From Zerene cesonia (Eukaryota; Arthropoda; Insecta; Lepidoptera; Pieridae), in the NCBI RefSeq assembly GCF_012273895.1, contig NC_052128.1, positions 3,472,001 to 3,536,000 of the forward strand: DNA of 64,000 nt, read 5' to 3'. Positions 10,420-25,000 of this stretch are shown in pieces. The notes beneath the pieces are model-generated. The model had not been told where the DNA came from, made no database searches, and saw only the letters and a list, made by a program, of their open reading frames with translations. Position numbers and translations under genes: made by a program. Numbering within the stretch: the stretch's first letter is position 1; each line of letters opens with the position of its first letter.

Positions 10420-12711
10420 ATCCATTTTATTTACCTTTTATTGAATTCAAATTTATGATTATATGTATTTACATTGATTTCGATAGAATAGGCTACGACA
10501 CGTGTAGATAACTCTATAATAAATTAAAATAGGAGATACATAATAACTGTTTTTAATAGCATTCTATTTAGGTACATGTAAGCGAGTTTCCGAAGATATT
10601 TAAAGCAATTTATAAAGCGAGAAATATATAAAATAAAACTATAAACAACAAGATCATACATAGATAATTAAATACAAATTATGACACATTATAAACATGT
10701 AAAAATCACTTATGCATACTTCGTTATGTCGGCAGTGACATTTCTTATAAAGAAAATTACAACAACAAATCCGAAATTCTCATAATATACAGTATAATCT
10801 ATATATCTTTGGTATACATCAGATTTAAAAATATATCACTTAATTAAAATTGTATTCTATAATGAGCTAACCAACCGTTGATGCGTTATTTGTTCACTTG
10901 AGTCGTGCAATTTAGTTCTTAACTCTATACTATTTAGGTGTATAATTGAAATAAATAAAAAACAAAGTGTCAAAATTCACCCGAAATAAAGTTCATTGTA
11001 TAATCGAATATATATGAGCCCTTCATTGGATTTTTATAAAACTTTCTTGTATAATTAACACGAATCATTATTATAGCGACTCGCTCGAGCCGTCTATAAA
11101 TAATTTGGTGTCAATCTGTGAGCAATTTATTATCTATATCTTAGACAATTGGGGTTTCAATAGCGTTCTTTATAACCTGTATTATTGCATTTTGGCACAC
11201 TCCTTAATCTATCACTATGTCATATAAATACTCTAAATAATCATTCAACATTCATAGATACATTTCATAAATTTTATTGTAGTGACAATCAACATTATAT
11301 ATTTATAAAAGCTGTGCTACATATTATTTAAGCATATAAAGCAGGTTAAACAGTATCAATAAAAGAACACAGTGTTTTAAATATCTTTACTATTTATCAC
11401 ATTACATGAAATCTCAAACTAAATCAGACTAAAGCCAATGACGTAATATACATCAAACTAAATAGATATGCTCCGTTCTAAATTATTACTTTATAATATA
11501 AAGTCGAAGAGTATGTTTGTACGCGCTTATCACGGGAACTGCTGGACCGATTTCAAAAACCTTTCATTGTTGGATATGTTCGTGATCCCTCATTACTATA
11601 GACTCTATAGTATAGAGTATAGAAGGGGCGGGGGCCGGGCGGACCGCTAATAAAAATATTTTGATAATTTGAACAGAGCATATCTAATTTAAAACGTACA
11701 TAACAATATTAACAGAAGTGAAACGCGAAGGACAATTTTATTGAGCAATACATTTATTGAAATTTAATACAAACAAACAACGAATATTTTTCGTCATTTT
11801 CTGACAATTTATCGTACAGCAATATAACATTTTCGTCTAAACCATATATATGCCAAGCTGCTCTCAGCGAAGATATCAATACAATTAAAATGTAAGCCAA
11901 CAACTATTGAACATTTCAACATATAACATTGCCTTGATATGTGTTATGTACTATAAGTTACACGACAAATCTGTCATAAGATTTATAACAACCCATAATT
12001 AAGTCTATTTGCTTATATAAATACATTTATCAGACGACACTGAAAACTGGTAACCGATCAATATCATGCGATAATATCTTCATTCGAGATTACGTTAGGC
12101 CTAATATTTTAATATTAATTACGGAGCCAAAAATTACCACTACTCATTTTAAAATACATTAAAATTATAGGTTATAGCTGCATTGTTACGTCTAAACCGA
12201 ACAAAAATATACAATCACTAAAATTATTATAAATATAACAGCCGTATAATTTTACTATTCGATAGTAAAACTTTTAACTAAACGTTGTTTGATTAGCGTA
12301 AATATTTATAAGTGTGTATCATTTATTTCACGACAATATCGCGTACGAGACTATCGGAGACAGTTCAAATCGTTTAGAATCGAATAAAGATTAAAGTAAA
12401 TATACAGCGGCATAATTTTTTGAAAATTTCTATTCGAGATAATTTTGACGAATTACTAACTTTTATAGAATCAAATCCGATAGCATTATAAAAAGAAACT
12501 ATCCATGGAGATATTTAAACAAGTCCGTACGAAAATAACAAATTAGCCTCATAATGCTACAAAAACGCATAATGTAAACGGAAGACAGAAAAAAGACGGC
12601 ATCAATAGGCCACCGTTACATGAAACTGACACTGTTAAAATTAAAACTAACGTTCCCAAATAAATATTTCTATCAAAATATTCTAATATCATCCCTCAAT
12701 TACCTGATGTC
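10420..12711 (-). other. Probable Anks1 3'UTR and downstream AT-rich tract
   Basis: About 2.3 kb of AT-rich, low-repeat DNA directly after the TGA. On the minus strand the first AATAAA-type hexamer is at 12322-12327, about 390 bases after the stop; others occur near 11737 and 11753 and in 10420-10440. I cannot tell which is the real poly(A) site. Only one clear repeat (family C, about 11484-11655) interrupts the tract, in contrast to the repeat density on both sides. That is what one expects for a long 3'UTR, but cDNA evidence is needed to set its end. Confidence 0.4.
11484..11655 (-). repeat. Repeat family C copy within the Anks1 3' region
   Basis: Has AACTGCTGGACCGATTTCAA, ACCTTTCATTGTTGGATATG and the head GGGCCGGGCGGACCGCTAAT, with a small palindromic CTATAGACTCTATAGTATAG in the middle. 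Confidence 0.6.
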
Positions 12712-13047
12712 TCACAATTCTTCCGTGGACGCGATGGGCGCTTTCAGTAACGGCGTTTTAGGGCTTCTAGAGGCGTCTAGATTCTTCGACGCTTGGAAGT
12801 CCTCGTTCGACAACGAGGCCGGAATGGGGGCTATTTTCAATTGGTGCCCGTTGAGTTTTATTTCCGTTATCGAGTGGGATCGTCCATGGTTCAGCTTTTC
12901 TTTGTTGCTGGTGGTAGTGGGGTCGTGGGTCGGCGTTTTGGTGATGGCCTGCGTGACTTTGCTCCTATTCGCTTGTTCCCTGAGCGCCATCTGGTAGGCC
13001 ACTTCAAACGCCTCACCGAGGGTTAGGATCACTTCGGTCGCTTGGTC
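12712..13047 (-). CDS. Anks1: Anks1 terminal coding exon (PTB C-terminal helix, tail and stop)
   Basis: 336 bp, 111 codons plus TGA. The acceptor reads AAAAATGTTCCAG. It begins DQATEVILTLGEAFEVAYQ, the C-terminal peptide-binding helix of the PTB fold, then MALREQANRSK. The tail of about 80 residues is Ser/Thr/Lys-rich and contains RSHSITEIKLNGHQLKIAP, whose RSHS is a basophilic-kinase-like site (inference). It ends …SPKTPLLKAPIASTEEL. The final E-E-L has an acidic residue two positions before the terminal hydrophobic one, as in class III PDZ ligands (speculative). I chose the stop because the frame is the only continuation of the PTB domain. Confidence 0.94.
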   Translation of the reverse strand, partial: DQATEVILTLGEAFEVAYQMALREQANRSKVTQAITKTPTHDPTTTSNKEKLNHGRSHSITEIKLNGHQLKIAPIPASLSNEDFQASKNLDASRSPKTPLLKAPIASTEEL

Positions 13048-16000
13048 CTGGAACATTTTTGGATTATCAATATATTTTCGGAGATAGATATGGAGACGGG
13101 ATGTAAACCGGAAATTGCGAATTAAGAAAAAATAAAATTTTAAAATGGTTTTGAAATAACTATGTAAAACGGTTTTGTTAACTAATTAATAACCTATTTC
13201 AGCTGACTATATTAATGGATAAAGAATAATCCAATGAGCGAACAGGTAATATGCATTGCATTAACTATAAATCTATGTATAAATTCTAGACACATCATTA
13301 TTTTAAAACACTAAAAATAAATATTAATTAATTAATCATATTAATTACGAAATTCTGGTAATTTTAATTTTATGCGAAAGATCCATACTTAAATCTACTC
13401 ATTATATAAAAGTAAGGTTTTGTTTTGTTTGCTTCAATGAAACTTCAGGAACACAAATTTCAAGAATTACTTGATTTCAGAAATAAACAAGCAGTGTCCA
13501 CCAACACTCACCATAGTAGCGACTCTAAAGACGTGGCAGTAGTGGCTCCTGGTGGTGTGGTCCTTGGTGATGTACGCGAAGTGGGTCAGGTCGTCGGCGT
13601 CCTGGCAAGCGCAGTGGATGTTGCGTATCTCGTGCTCGCAGACCAACTCCTGCGCATAACGTAAGACGCCATTTTTTACACCATTAAATCGCAATTCATT
13701 TTAATTGATGAGGCAATCCTCATCAGTTCAAATAAATGGAATTCTCCCAAGGGAAGAGGATATTAACGAAACGACCAAGCTGTGAGTTTGAGCATTTCAA
13801 TCAAATTATTGTAATGTACAATGTCTTATCTTATCGAATGGAAAAAGATGAAAAAATTTAGTTTCAAAAATAGGATGGTTGGAAAATCTGTATAATTTAA
13901 CATGAATTGGTAAGTAAATAGAATAATAACTGTTATTAATTGTGAGATAGCTTAGCCACGAGGTCGAAAATCTTTACTAGGTTTTGTATGTACAAAATTA
14001 ACCAATTAGTCTTTTCCGTAAATAAATAACGCAAAATCTTGAACATAATTAGATTCAAAACGGACAAAATTCAACATCAAAAAATTCTAAAAAAAAATAT
14101 TTTCCACAAACTGCGAGCAAAATAGAGCTGTTTCCTTAAACAATATTTTGTTACACAAAAAGAATTACAGAAACATTAATTAACCCAAGTAACTGAGCGT
14201 GAAGAGTTCTAACATCGAAATTTATAAAAAAGCAATCCTTTCTGAGAAGAAACAAAGGCAAGATTAGGTGTTCGATGAAGCGGAAAGTGATCCATAATTA
14301 AAAATCAAGCGGGTAAAGTCAGGGCTTTTGTTTAGTTGACCCTCTGGGGAGTCTTATATAGGGATGTTTACCCTCCGCTCGGTTCGCTGGCTTACAAAGA
14401 TCTTATACAGAAGAAATTTTTGGAGTAAATAATGACCGACTTGCGAGGGCTGACCCCCAGAGTTTATGGGACGGTGAAATGACTGATGCGCTAGTTTCGA
14501 TAGCGTTCACGTTTGACAAAATTATTTCGATTGTAAGAAACATTTTACGATTGATTAGACTGGACATGGATAAATTAAATGGACCTATTATACATATATT
14601 AGGTAATATTTATCTTTTACGTGTAATTTTATTAAATTCATGTTGTTTTGTATTACTAGTCTAACTGTATATGTGTAGGAAAGGAAGCCAGATAGACTGG
14701 CGCCGTAACGCCTTACGTAACGAAGCGATTTACTCTTCTATATAAGTTATCACCTTATGCCACATTACTCGTTCTATACAACATCCATTCTACTAATATA
14801 ATGGATAATGGATGGATGTATGGATGTATGTATGGATGTTTGGTGGATGATGGATGATGGATGATGGATGGATGTATGTAATCTTTCACGCTCAAACAGT
14901 TTATAGTATCTATATGAAATTTGGTACAGAGATAGATTCTGGATAAGCACATAAGCTGTACTTACCCGTGTACAACGCGAGTGACGCCGCGAGTTACAAC
15001 TAGCCATTTATAAAGATAATGATTTAATATGTCCATTGGAACCTAAAGAAAAATTAAGTCCCTACACAAAACTGCCTATAACACACTAAAATTACAAATA
15101 TGAAAATGTGTTTGTTTGGATGTTTGTCCGTCAATCACGCTGAATATACTGAACGGATTTTGATGAGATTTGGTATAAATACAGGGTATAAGTTGACTTG
15201 AGTGATAGGATACTTTTTTATCCCGAATAAATGCTCCCTTGGGATAAAACAAGAATCTTGATATCCAGGCGGAGGCGGGACATGTAACACAGTAAATCAT
15301 GAAACTCACCCTCGTTATAGTATTTAGGAACTTAACGCCTCGATAGCTGATCGACAGAATGATGTCGGGCGAATCTCGCGGCTCCTTCGTCGATTTCTTC
15401 AGTTTTTGTATCGATTTCTTCGTTGACTCCGTGCCCCGCAGTTCCTTTACCACCGTCGATCCCAAATACTGTATAAATGAAACGAGTATCTTTATAATAT
15501 GTATCCAGGCTTTATAATGAGTTGGATGGATTGGATAAAAATTCCGCATCTACATGTCCTCAATTATCACCCTTGCAATGACAATACATAAACGAAGCTA
15601 TATCTCTATATAATATATTAATGGCAGTCCGTCACGACTTCGCCCGTGGAACATATTAGGGTAAATAACTATACTAAATTATAAAAATATGGTTTCACTC
15701 ACATTAGCCACGTACGTGACGGCCCCCGTAACCAACACGAACGGCTGATGCTTCCACTGCGTCTTCAGAGCCCCCGGTACACCAACCAACAACTCCGAGG
15801 GTGCTCTGATCTCCAGATCCGAGGGTCTAGGGGGTTGGGGTGCTGGCCTGTTCTTTTTACTTCTCTTCAGGGTCTCCCCGCCAGGTGGCGCTAGTGACGG
15901 CACCACGGGAGGTGGCACTGGCTTTAGGTTCTCGGAAGGCAGTTTCTCTTTGATTTCCTCTTTCAGCTGTTGTATGTTGTTCTTCTATAAATGAAGCGTT

Positions 16001-19000
16001 TGGTTAATTATGTAATGTTAACATAGGCAATTTTTTAATTTAATTTTAAGTATTAATCATACATTCGATGGTTATTCGTAACAAGAATGCAATATCAAAA
16101 CTCGATGTTCAGATATTTTTGTTGTATACATTCAAAATTATCTATACGGTTATATTCACTGATTACTAAAGATGGCAAACCCTCCTAATTATACATTAAA
16201 TATAAATAATTTAAACTGAAACTCAAAATAAGTAAATAGTGTAAAAACAATACACCTCACACACAATACACATCCCAAAAAACATCATTATCAAAACCCA
16301 ACCAGTCAAAAGACGTACACTATAAAACTCACAAAGCTTGCGCCTATCCATTGTCGTTCCCAATTATAATAACTACGAAAACATAGAACAAACGCTAATT
16401 AAATTGAAAAAGGATCGAACAAAGGCGGGAACAAATGCGAAAACAGCACTCAAAACAGTTCACACTTCAGAGGTGCAAAACAAAAGTAATGATGCAACGC
16501 AAAAATGAAATAGTACGCCGATGAGACTAGCGTGAAATTTTAATTAAGCCTCTAAGGTGACTTACACAAAAGAGTTATAATTGATGTGAGGCGTCTAATT
16601 TAACGAGTGTCATTTGTAGGCAATAAAAAATGCTAGGGTAAGTGAATTGAAATCTGTTGAATGGATATTCCGTAGTGATGGCTTCGAATGAGGGAGATAC
16701 CAGCCCCATTTAGAGGGAACCATCGGTTCGCGAATGATACACGAATATCTGTTGGTTGTGAGTTATTTTCGCAATGAATGAACCGTTCCATTCAGAGAGT
16801 AGACGTCGAATCGAATTGTGCTTTCATGTTGCCGAAATTTCAGACTGAATTCAAACATATTTTCTCTGTATTTTCTTCTGTCCTAAAACGGTGAACCAGC
16901 TACAAAATATTCACCATTCAAATTCATATATTAATTACAATAAATCTAAAGAAACAGAAAGGAAACATTACGTGCAAAACGTTCAAACAACAAAAAGCCG
17001 AAAAGACATCATCCTAAAATCTAAATAAGTCGAAAAATCCCACCATCATACACTTACGTAAAAACCACCCAGACCTGCGCTTCAAATTAAAATATCCCTG
17101 AGCAGAAGCCAATAGTTGTGGCACACCAGTTATAGAGGCTCCAACCAAGTGCCTCACTCGTGAATAGCGGGCCTGAATTGAACACTAATTAGCCATACGG
17201 GGTCGCCGATGTGTGAAATTAAAAAAAGACCTCCATACAGCCGTTCTGTTGCTTTATAGAAGTATTGGTTTTATGCGGGAACGGGAATTTTTTCAAGATC
17301 TCGCACAGGTTGAATGAAATGTATGATTTTTTATTTCTAAATCTAAATGAATAATGGCTTGGATTTTACATAATTATGTTGCGTTTTGTTCTGGTCGCGA
17401 ATTTCATTCATGTATTTAAGAGATAAAAAGTGTTAAAACCTGATATAGTTCTTTCCTTTATAAGGAACGAATATGGTTTTTTAAGGTATATTTTGTTCAT
17501 TAGCAATATTTCTTTATCAGCAATACAACGAACTGTTTTGTACCATGCAACCTCGTTTAATCGACGATAAAGAGATTTAAACAATTTTTTTTATATATTT
17601 CTTTACTTTATCAATATATTCTACGGTAGTTTATTAGTATACTAATATATTAAGGGTAGAAGAATCATCCCCGAGTAATGAATACTACATGTATACCTTA
17701 GGTATACCTTTCTCTATCAAGGAACCATCCTATAAAAACGTGCCAACAGACTTTTAAGTGTCCCCATAACCAAGGAAACTTAGAGCATTAAGAAGTCGTT
17801 AACAACCACACTTGAACCCTTTCCAGTCAACTTTCGTCACTTAAGACGGCATTATCGCACCTGTAGGGGGTTGCTTGGTTACCCCCCACATGTAATTACA
17901 CCGAGATGAGCAATTTATTGGAGATTAGCCCTTTTAATCCTCTACCTTTTGGCGATTGGCTTTTAATAAAATTTTATGTGATCAAAGTTCCCTTGATTGG
18001 ATAGTTAGCGCGCCAATTATTTAAACGAGCCTGAGCGATAGTGATTTTAATATGATATCTAGTATGTATTTTTAATATATTGTGTTATATTCGTCTAAAA
18101 GTTATTGTGTTCACAATGATATCTACACTATGAAGAGGAAACTTTCGTTTTTTATGTTTGTAAAGAAAGAGAAGAGGAAACTTTAATTTTTTATGTTTGT
18201 AAAGTTTACAAACAAAAACTGCTGGACCGATTTCAAAAATTCTTTCACCATTGGACAGCTGCAACTTGACTGAGTGACATAGGCCATATATGTAGCACGG
18301 GCAAAGCGGGAGCGATCAGTAATAATAAAGTGAACATATTATACGAGGATTTTATGAATTAAAATGATATTTTTACTTGTCAAATCAACATTACTATCTA
18401 TTATCGTAAAATGAGGGCAGACTTAATACTAAACCAAATAAATACATATATAAATAACGTGTATCAGTCGTCAGCAGCAGGTAGTCTACCTAGAATCTAA
18501 ATAGGTTGTTGCATATAAATATGTCGCGAATACAATAATTCCATCGTTAGTACTCCGATCGGATATCCTTCTTGCTAGACGCTCAACAAAATGCACATAT
18601 GGCGATGTTATCATTAGATTTGATTGGAATGCATGTAACAGACATACAAGGTTGCTTTTAGTGCAGCGGCAATCGGTCGTTAATGGCAACAAATTCAAAT
18701 GATTTTGTAGATATCAAAATTATATACCTATTTTAGTTTACTTTTATTTAATTCATAGATACGTAGGTATCTATGAATTGTCTAATTTATTTTTGATTGG
18801 CTGGGCCCCGTCATTTTGTACTGCGTACATGATGTTATAAAAACCTATTTTTATTATTATTTATTTTAGCCTTCCTGGCAATTCAACGTAAAAATAATTT
18901 TCAATTTAAACCAGTAGTTCCTGATATTAGCAAGTTGAAACAAACATAATTTTCAGAAGCAGAAGATATGGATAGACAGAAATTTAACACGAATTTTTAA

Positions 19001-22000
19001 GTACATATATGAATTTCTATTGTAGCAGTCCGACTGCGTTTCTTTCATACTTTTAATACTATGCTTTTAAATAGTTTTTATTTCGAAATTTGAATATGGA
19101 GATGACATATTGTATAGGTAACGAATACTAGAACATTAGTTTATTTCAATTCATAAAAATCAATCATCACATATATCCCAGACGTCGAGAATTAATTGAA
19201 TTCCTCAAGAAACAGTGGTTTCTCTTAATTTAGCTATTTCAAAATACATCGTGACTGGCTTTTTAATGATACCATTTATATGCAATACTAAATGCTAATG
19301 GGAATGAATATCATATCAATAAAATTCAATTAAACCGTCTGGAAGGATGTGTGATCCATTGTTTGATAAACTATTCCATTCATCATATGTTATTAGGCGC
19401 AATTGTATGAAGTTAATGCTATTGTTAGGTATGGCGATCGTAAGAATTATTTAACAAACAAATATTATTTGAGGTAAAATTTGCTACTATATGGTGCTCG
19501 TCATTTATGTGAAAAATCTGCCCCCAAAATGTGAGTGTTTATGATCTATCTATTTCGATTTATTTTCATAAATATGGAAGGTCTTATAAAGAACTAAATA
19601 AACACAGTCTAGGCGTAATATAATCTAGATAAAAATACCTATTTCGTATTGATCAAAAATCATTTTTGTATTATATTACGTCAATTATTAATAAGTTTTC
19701 TAAACACTTTTTTTTATTCGTCAATAAAGAAACGCTCGACCACGATCTCGCCTGCTGGTAAGGTAAGCGATCGTCACATGGCTTAAGCTGCTGCTTACGC
19801 TGCTTTAGACTTCACTCATCTCAAAACCTCCAAGTCAGTATATATGTAAAGACAAGGAACTGATACAATATAAAAGCAACCGATCCACGCGTAATTTCGA
19901 CAACATTTACACTAAATTCCGTAAGAGACAGACATGGGAAACCACAAATCAACATGCAGGTGACGTCTCCCGTGTCTATCGCATAGAATAAATAAGTATC
20001 CGACGTAACATTAAGGAAAAATCGCTTTGCAATTCCATGAAATTAACTGACGAAATTATGTGGATTTTTTTTTTGTATTTTCGAAAAAAAAAATTCTGGC
20101 GAATTCGATTTGCGCATGCGCTGTACTTGTTTAATTGTAAAGATTTTATTGCTAAGTATGATATGTTTGAAAATTAAGTACATGACGTTAATTGAATTTA
20201 TATTTAGTCTTTTATATTTAATTATTAGGGAATATAATGAAAAAAAAGTTCGCATATCACTATTTTAATCAACAAAATTAGTTTTAGATTTTGATTGATT
20301 TTTACTTATATGCCAACATGTTTACTTATATGCCAGTCTTTTCGAATTCTCGATTGATTGACTATTTGATAAATTTTCAAATATAATTTTATCAGGAAAC
20401 CTATTTCAAGTGCGATGAACAACCACGACAAAACGATGAAAAGAAATCTATTTTAAGAATGTTTTCTATGCAACTTTAATGAGATTCTATCTAAATAAGT
20501 GTAATAACATCGAACGATGAGTTGAAATATTTGTTTCTAAATGTAATAATAATTAACTCACTATCACGTGATAATTATCAATAAGTTCAAAGATAGATTA
20601 GATTTACATACACGTTAGTTTAGATACGCATTTCTGAAACAAAAAATAACAAAAAAAAAACACTCACCAAATTGTTGAGATCAGAATTGATATCTTCGAT
20701 ATTATTAATGGGTCCATTCTGCTCCCCGGACACCGAACACAGTATCCTCTTCCGATGTCCGGGCTTATTTATTTCTAAAACAGCTGTCAGTTCCACCTCC
20801 CATATCCTCCTAACTCTATCCATATCTACATATAAATGTTTTCTAAACGTATCACTATATTGCTCTAGATTAATATTCCGCAGCCACTCGTCCACGGATT
20901 CGTTTTGGTTTTTAATAAGGTTATTGTTATGGTTATTGCTTATTTCTGCTATTTTAAGAGGTAACTGTTTGGATGATTCTAGAATTTTCTGTCTATCGTT
21001 TTCTTCTATGCCCATTTCGCGCAAGTCGTTTTCGTCTAGGATGCCGTTCTGTAAATAAGTTCTTCAATTAGTTGCACACATTGAAATTGGTGGATGATTT
21101 TAATTAATAAAGAAATAGAGAAAGATTATTTACACCATGATATCGTGAGAAAGAAGTCACAACGCTTTTGCAATTCTTGACCAATTTTTCAGTATATTAA
21201 CACCAAAACATTTAAAAAACTCTTAAATAAATATATCACATAAAACGATAGAAAACAAAAGAAGATCTCTCTCATATCTTAAGACACAGCAAGCGCTGAA
21301 AACTAATATAACTGAATGCAGAAGTGTTACCCCAAAATCCCCAACATGTCATTTCTCTGAAGGACTTGAATCATTTTGCCATGAATAACACTTTTCGGAC
21401 GTTACATTGTGTGAGGTCTTCGAGTCATAAATAATACGTGCAATCAATTAACATGACGTCTTGAAGCAGTACTAATTCCAGTGTATGTGTATGTGTAGTG
21501 TAATCAATCATTGTATGTGGTAGTTGAGCACGCTTCGGCACGAATTGGAAGTCGGCAATCCATTTCTAGAGGCGTGAAGTCTACAATCGATCTTACGCCT
21601 CTCGAAATGTTCATGGGCGGTGGTAGCACTTATCATCAGGCGACCCACCTGCTCCATTGCCGACGATGAGACAAAAAAAATAAGTAGTTTGGTAGATGTC
21701 TCTATATGTTGTCTAGCTTTAATAGTTATAAGATGGTTAATGATTTGGTTTCATGATATCCCCTCACTAATATACATCTATGCAAAATAGAACAAAACGT
21801 ATTCCAAAAAGTACTCACCACAAAATCTATATCATCATAGCCGCTATCAATGAACAAGGGTTCATAATCATGTAGACCCAAGCCAGATAGCCACAGGCCC
21901 AATGTAGATGCCACAGACGGGCTCAGACTAGACTCAGAACAGCTGAGACCTAGCCTAGACGTGAACTCCTGTTCTAGCTCAGACACGAAGACGGATTCCC

Positions 22001-25000
22001 GAACCAACTTGCTGCCGAAAGACGCCATTATCTCGGAGATCTTTGCCCATTCCTCCTGTTAAAGAAATTGTGCTCTTATTTCCTATTATTAAACTCCTAT
22101 GTCGCTGTTAATCGTTATCCTTTTCAATTCTAGTGCAAGTCTTGTCCTCTTGCTTTTTTAATAATAAACTGTTTCTTTTAACTGGATTAATTTACAACAC
22201 GTGCGTATCCTTCACACACACATCAAACTGTGGTTACATATTTATACGGCGAACCAAGAGCGAGGGGGGCCTATTTTCTTACAATAGACAATTATATAAT
22301 ATGGGACAATACACGCGTGACTAATTGTCGATTACGAATGTTGGTTTTGACCTGGTGACGTGTTACTTTGCCAGTTTGTTCCAAATTACATATTTGGTAA
22401 ACCACAATCTCATGTATATGAATATTCTTCTACGATACTGGTATCACACCGATACATAATACTAGCTTTCAGCCCGCGTCTTTTCTAGTATAGTAAAACA
22501 AAGGATAGACAATACTATTTTATCAGCATAATTCCCGTTTCCGTAGGACTTCCGAGATAAAAACAATTTTAGTCCTTTAACGAGACTCTAACTATCTTTG
22601 TGCCACATTTCATCTTAATCAGTTCCGTAGTTTAGGCGTGAAGAAGAGCCAGACAGAGAGAGGTACTATCGCATTCATAATATTAGTATACATACTACAC
22701 GTAGGGATTCAATTCTTAAAGCAAATTAATATTGTTTGAATGTTTGTTTACTACATAGATTATAGATATTTTCAAGTATGTATAGTTATCTAGGCCTCTA
22801 TACAATAGCTTTAGTTTCTATTTTATTGATCATATCATACAATTCCTAAAACAGCTTACGGTATAGAAAAATACGCTAAGCATCATACGAGCAGTATCAA
22901 AGTTTCTGACAAACATTACATTACATAAAAATCGTATGTTTAGTATGACACACTGAATGTAAAACAATTGATCGGTTTCAATTGAAATGTTTTATCAGCA
23001 ATTACGATTCACACAGTGCATACGGCATACCCATAATATCATATACAAGTGTAAGGTGTCTCACGCAGCTGTGACAGTTTATAAAGCACCTGTCCACTCG
23101 CATATATAAAGGTGTCACTTCGACGTATATAATCGGGTAACTGTTTAAATTGATCAATATACGTGTGTAAAATTTGTTTTATGTTTTTATACAGAGAGAC
23201 ATAATTCGAGAGACGTTTTATAGAATGTTGGTGGTGGGATATATGTGACAATTTGAAATGATTTTTTTCTAGTACTTATCAATTGTCAATCAACGTGTTT
23301 AAATAAACAACAAATGAGCGTTTGTATCGGTGCTCGTTCACACAAAAACCATGGTACCATTGATGAAACTACGTAATAGAATAATGCGTAAGTTATAGAA
23401 TACATGCTTATGCCCGCGGTTTCGTCCAATTACGTGGCGATGAAACCGCGCTGCACAGCAATATTTCTATATATTTTCGTCACAAATTCGCTTAATTCGT
23501 GTCAGGGTGACGTTATCACGTCTCCTTGAATACGCGCGTAATTCACCAACAGCATGTATAATGCAAATTGAACGTAATTTTCATGTCGATTTAAATAAAA
23601 TAAATTTCAGGCAGTACATTTAAATACCCATTGATGTCGAGATGACGGATCATTATCGGCAGCTGTGAAATGTCGTTCTGTATCGGGTTTATATTTTATT
23701 TTAACCTGCATTAAAAACTTCACATGAAGATTACATTACTACAGATAAATAGACGAAAATTTCTGTAACATATACGAAATAATAATTAATGAGAATTATT
23801 GTTTGTCTTCAATGCGCTTAGGTAGGATTTAATACATGCAAAGATGCAGACCATTATTAATCACTAGCTGTGCCCCGCGGTTTTCTCAATGAATGGGCTA
23901 TATAACACGGATAGAATTTTTCAAATCGGACCTGTATGTAGTTCCTGAGATTATCGCAGTCAACAAACAAACAAACTCTTCAGGTTTATGCTAATAGATT
24001 TAAGGAAAATTTATTAGCATAAACCTGATCATTTTACAATTGCTAATTTTACAAATGTATTAAAAGCAACCGCTGCGAGAAAGGAACGGATCATCCGTTC
24101 CTTCTCTGAACCATATCTTGTCAAGGCCTTACATACCGTCCTATATTTAAAGCGATCACATGTCCTTAAAGAAACCGCAGGTGTTCTGACCGTTAAACAC
24201 TAATTCTACCACTTCCTGCCTTTGTCATCACTTCATGGGCCGTGAGCACGAATTATGGCTAAATTTGTATTCAAGACATCGCCTAGGTAAATTCTAGTAA
24301 TGCTAAAAGTCATGATTCGACCATTCTTATGCAAAAACGGGTTCGAGTGGTGGAAATATTGAGATTTTTATGCCTCATGTGATTTTGAGGCTTGTTTATT
24401 CGTCATACGGTAAGGTCACGGGACGTACGGAGGACGGATTTTCTGGATCTAAAAACTATCCGATATTTTTATCTTTCACGGGACTCAAACTATCTCTGTA
24501 TTAATTTTCATACAAATCGATTGTTGTTTAGGCGTGATGCACAGACACATGCAGAGACAGATTTTCGTACCCATAATATTAGAAGGGATTTCTTATTCAT
24601 GTCCAGATCTGTAATTAAACAAAAAATCATTTTGTCCTAACTTTTCGCGAGCGCAACCGCGCGTATTGCTGGTGCAATTCTAATTACCTGCTCATCGAAC
24701 GGGCTGAGGATGGAGAGGGACTTGTCCCCGCTGTGCGTGGAGCTGGTGGTGTTGCTCCTTCTCCGGACCTCGTCTTCCGTACCATTGACGTTTCTGTCCA
24801 CCTATGTAATGTATAACTGTTAATGGATGAAAGTAGAACGCATTTCTGTACCAAAAAGACCAGGGAGTTGGATCATAACGTCTTTTAGCAGTTCTAATTC
24901 CAGTGTGGGAAGTGATGGCACTAGACCACGTAGCTTTTTTTCCATAGAGGAATGAGTACTGCTTTAAGATGTCATGTAATCCCCCCAGGAAAGTGTCAAT

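Larger units (their letters stand above)
15985..20667 (-). other. Anks1 intron between SAM2 and PTB exons (4683 bp)
   Basis: GT-AG intron joining phase 0 exons. It holds a family C repeat (18118-18325), a 13-base hairpin (18750-18779) and a repeat-like segment at about 19690-19990 (CTCGCCTGCTGGTAAGGTAA). I saw no further exon in it. Confidence 0.6.

Noticed and set aside
12620..13026. Plus-strand reading frames of 77 and 125 codons over the last Anks1 exon
   Set aside because: They are antisense shadows of a GC-rich coding exon that matches the PTB family on the minus strand.
14802..14880. Repeated GGATG units as a CRISPR-like or satellite array
   Set aside because: The units are 4-8 bases with no spacers. 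It is a simple microsatellite inside a decayed repeat.
15076..15549. 157-codon minus-strand reading frame
   Set aside because: Only 15310-15468 is the PTB exon; the rest is read-through of intron and a family D repeat on either side, past clear splice sites.
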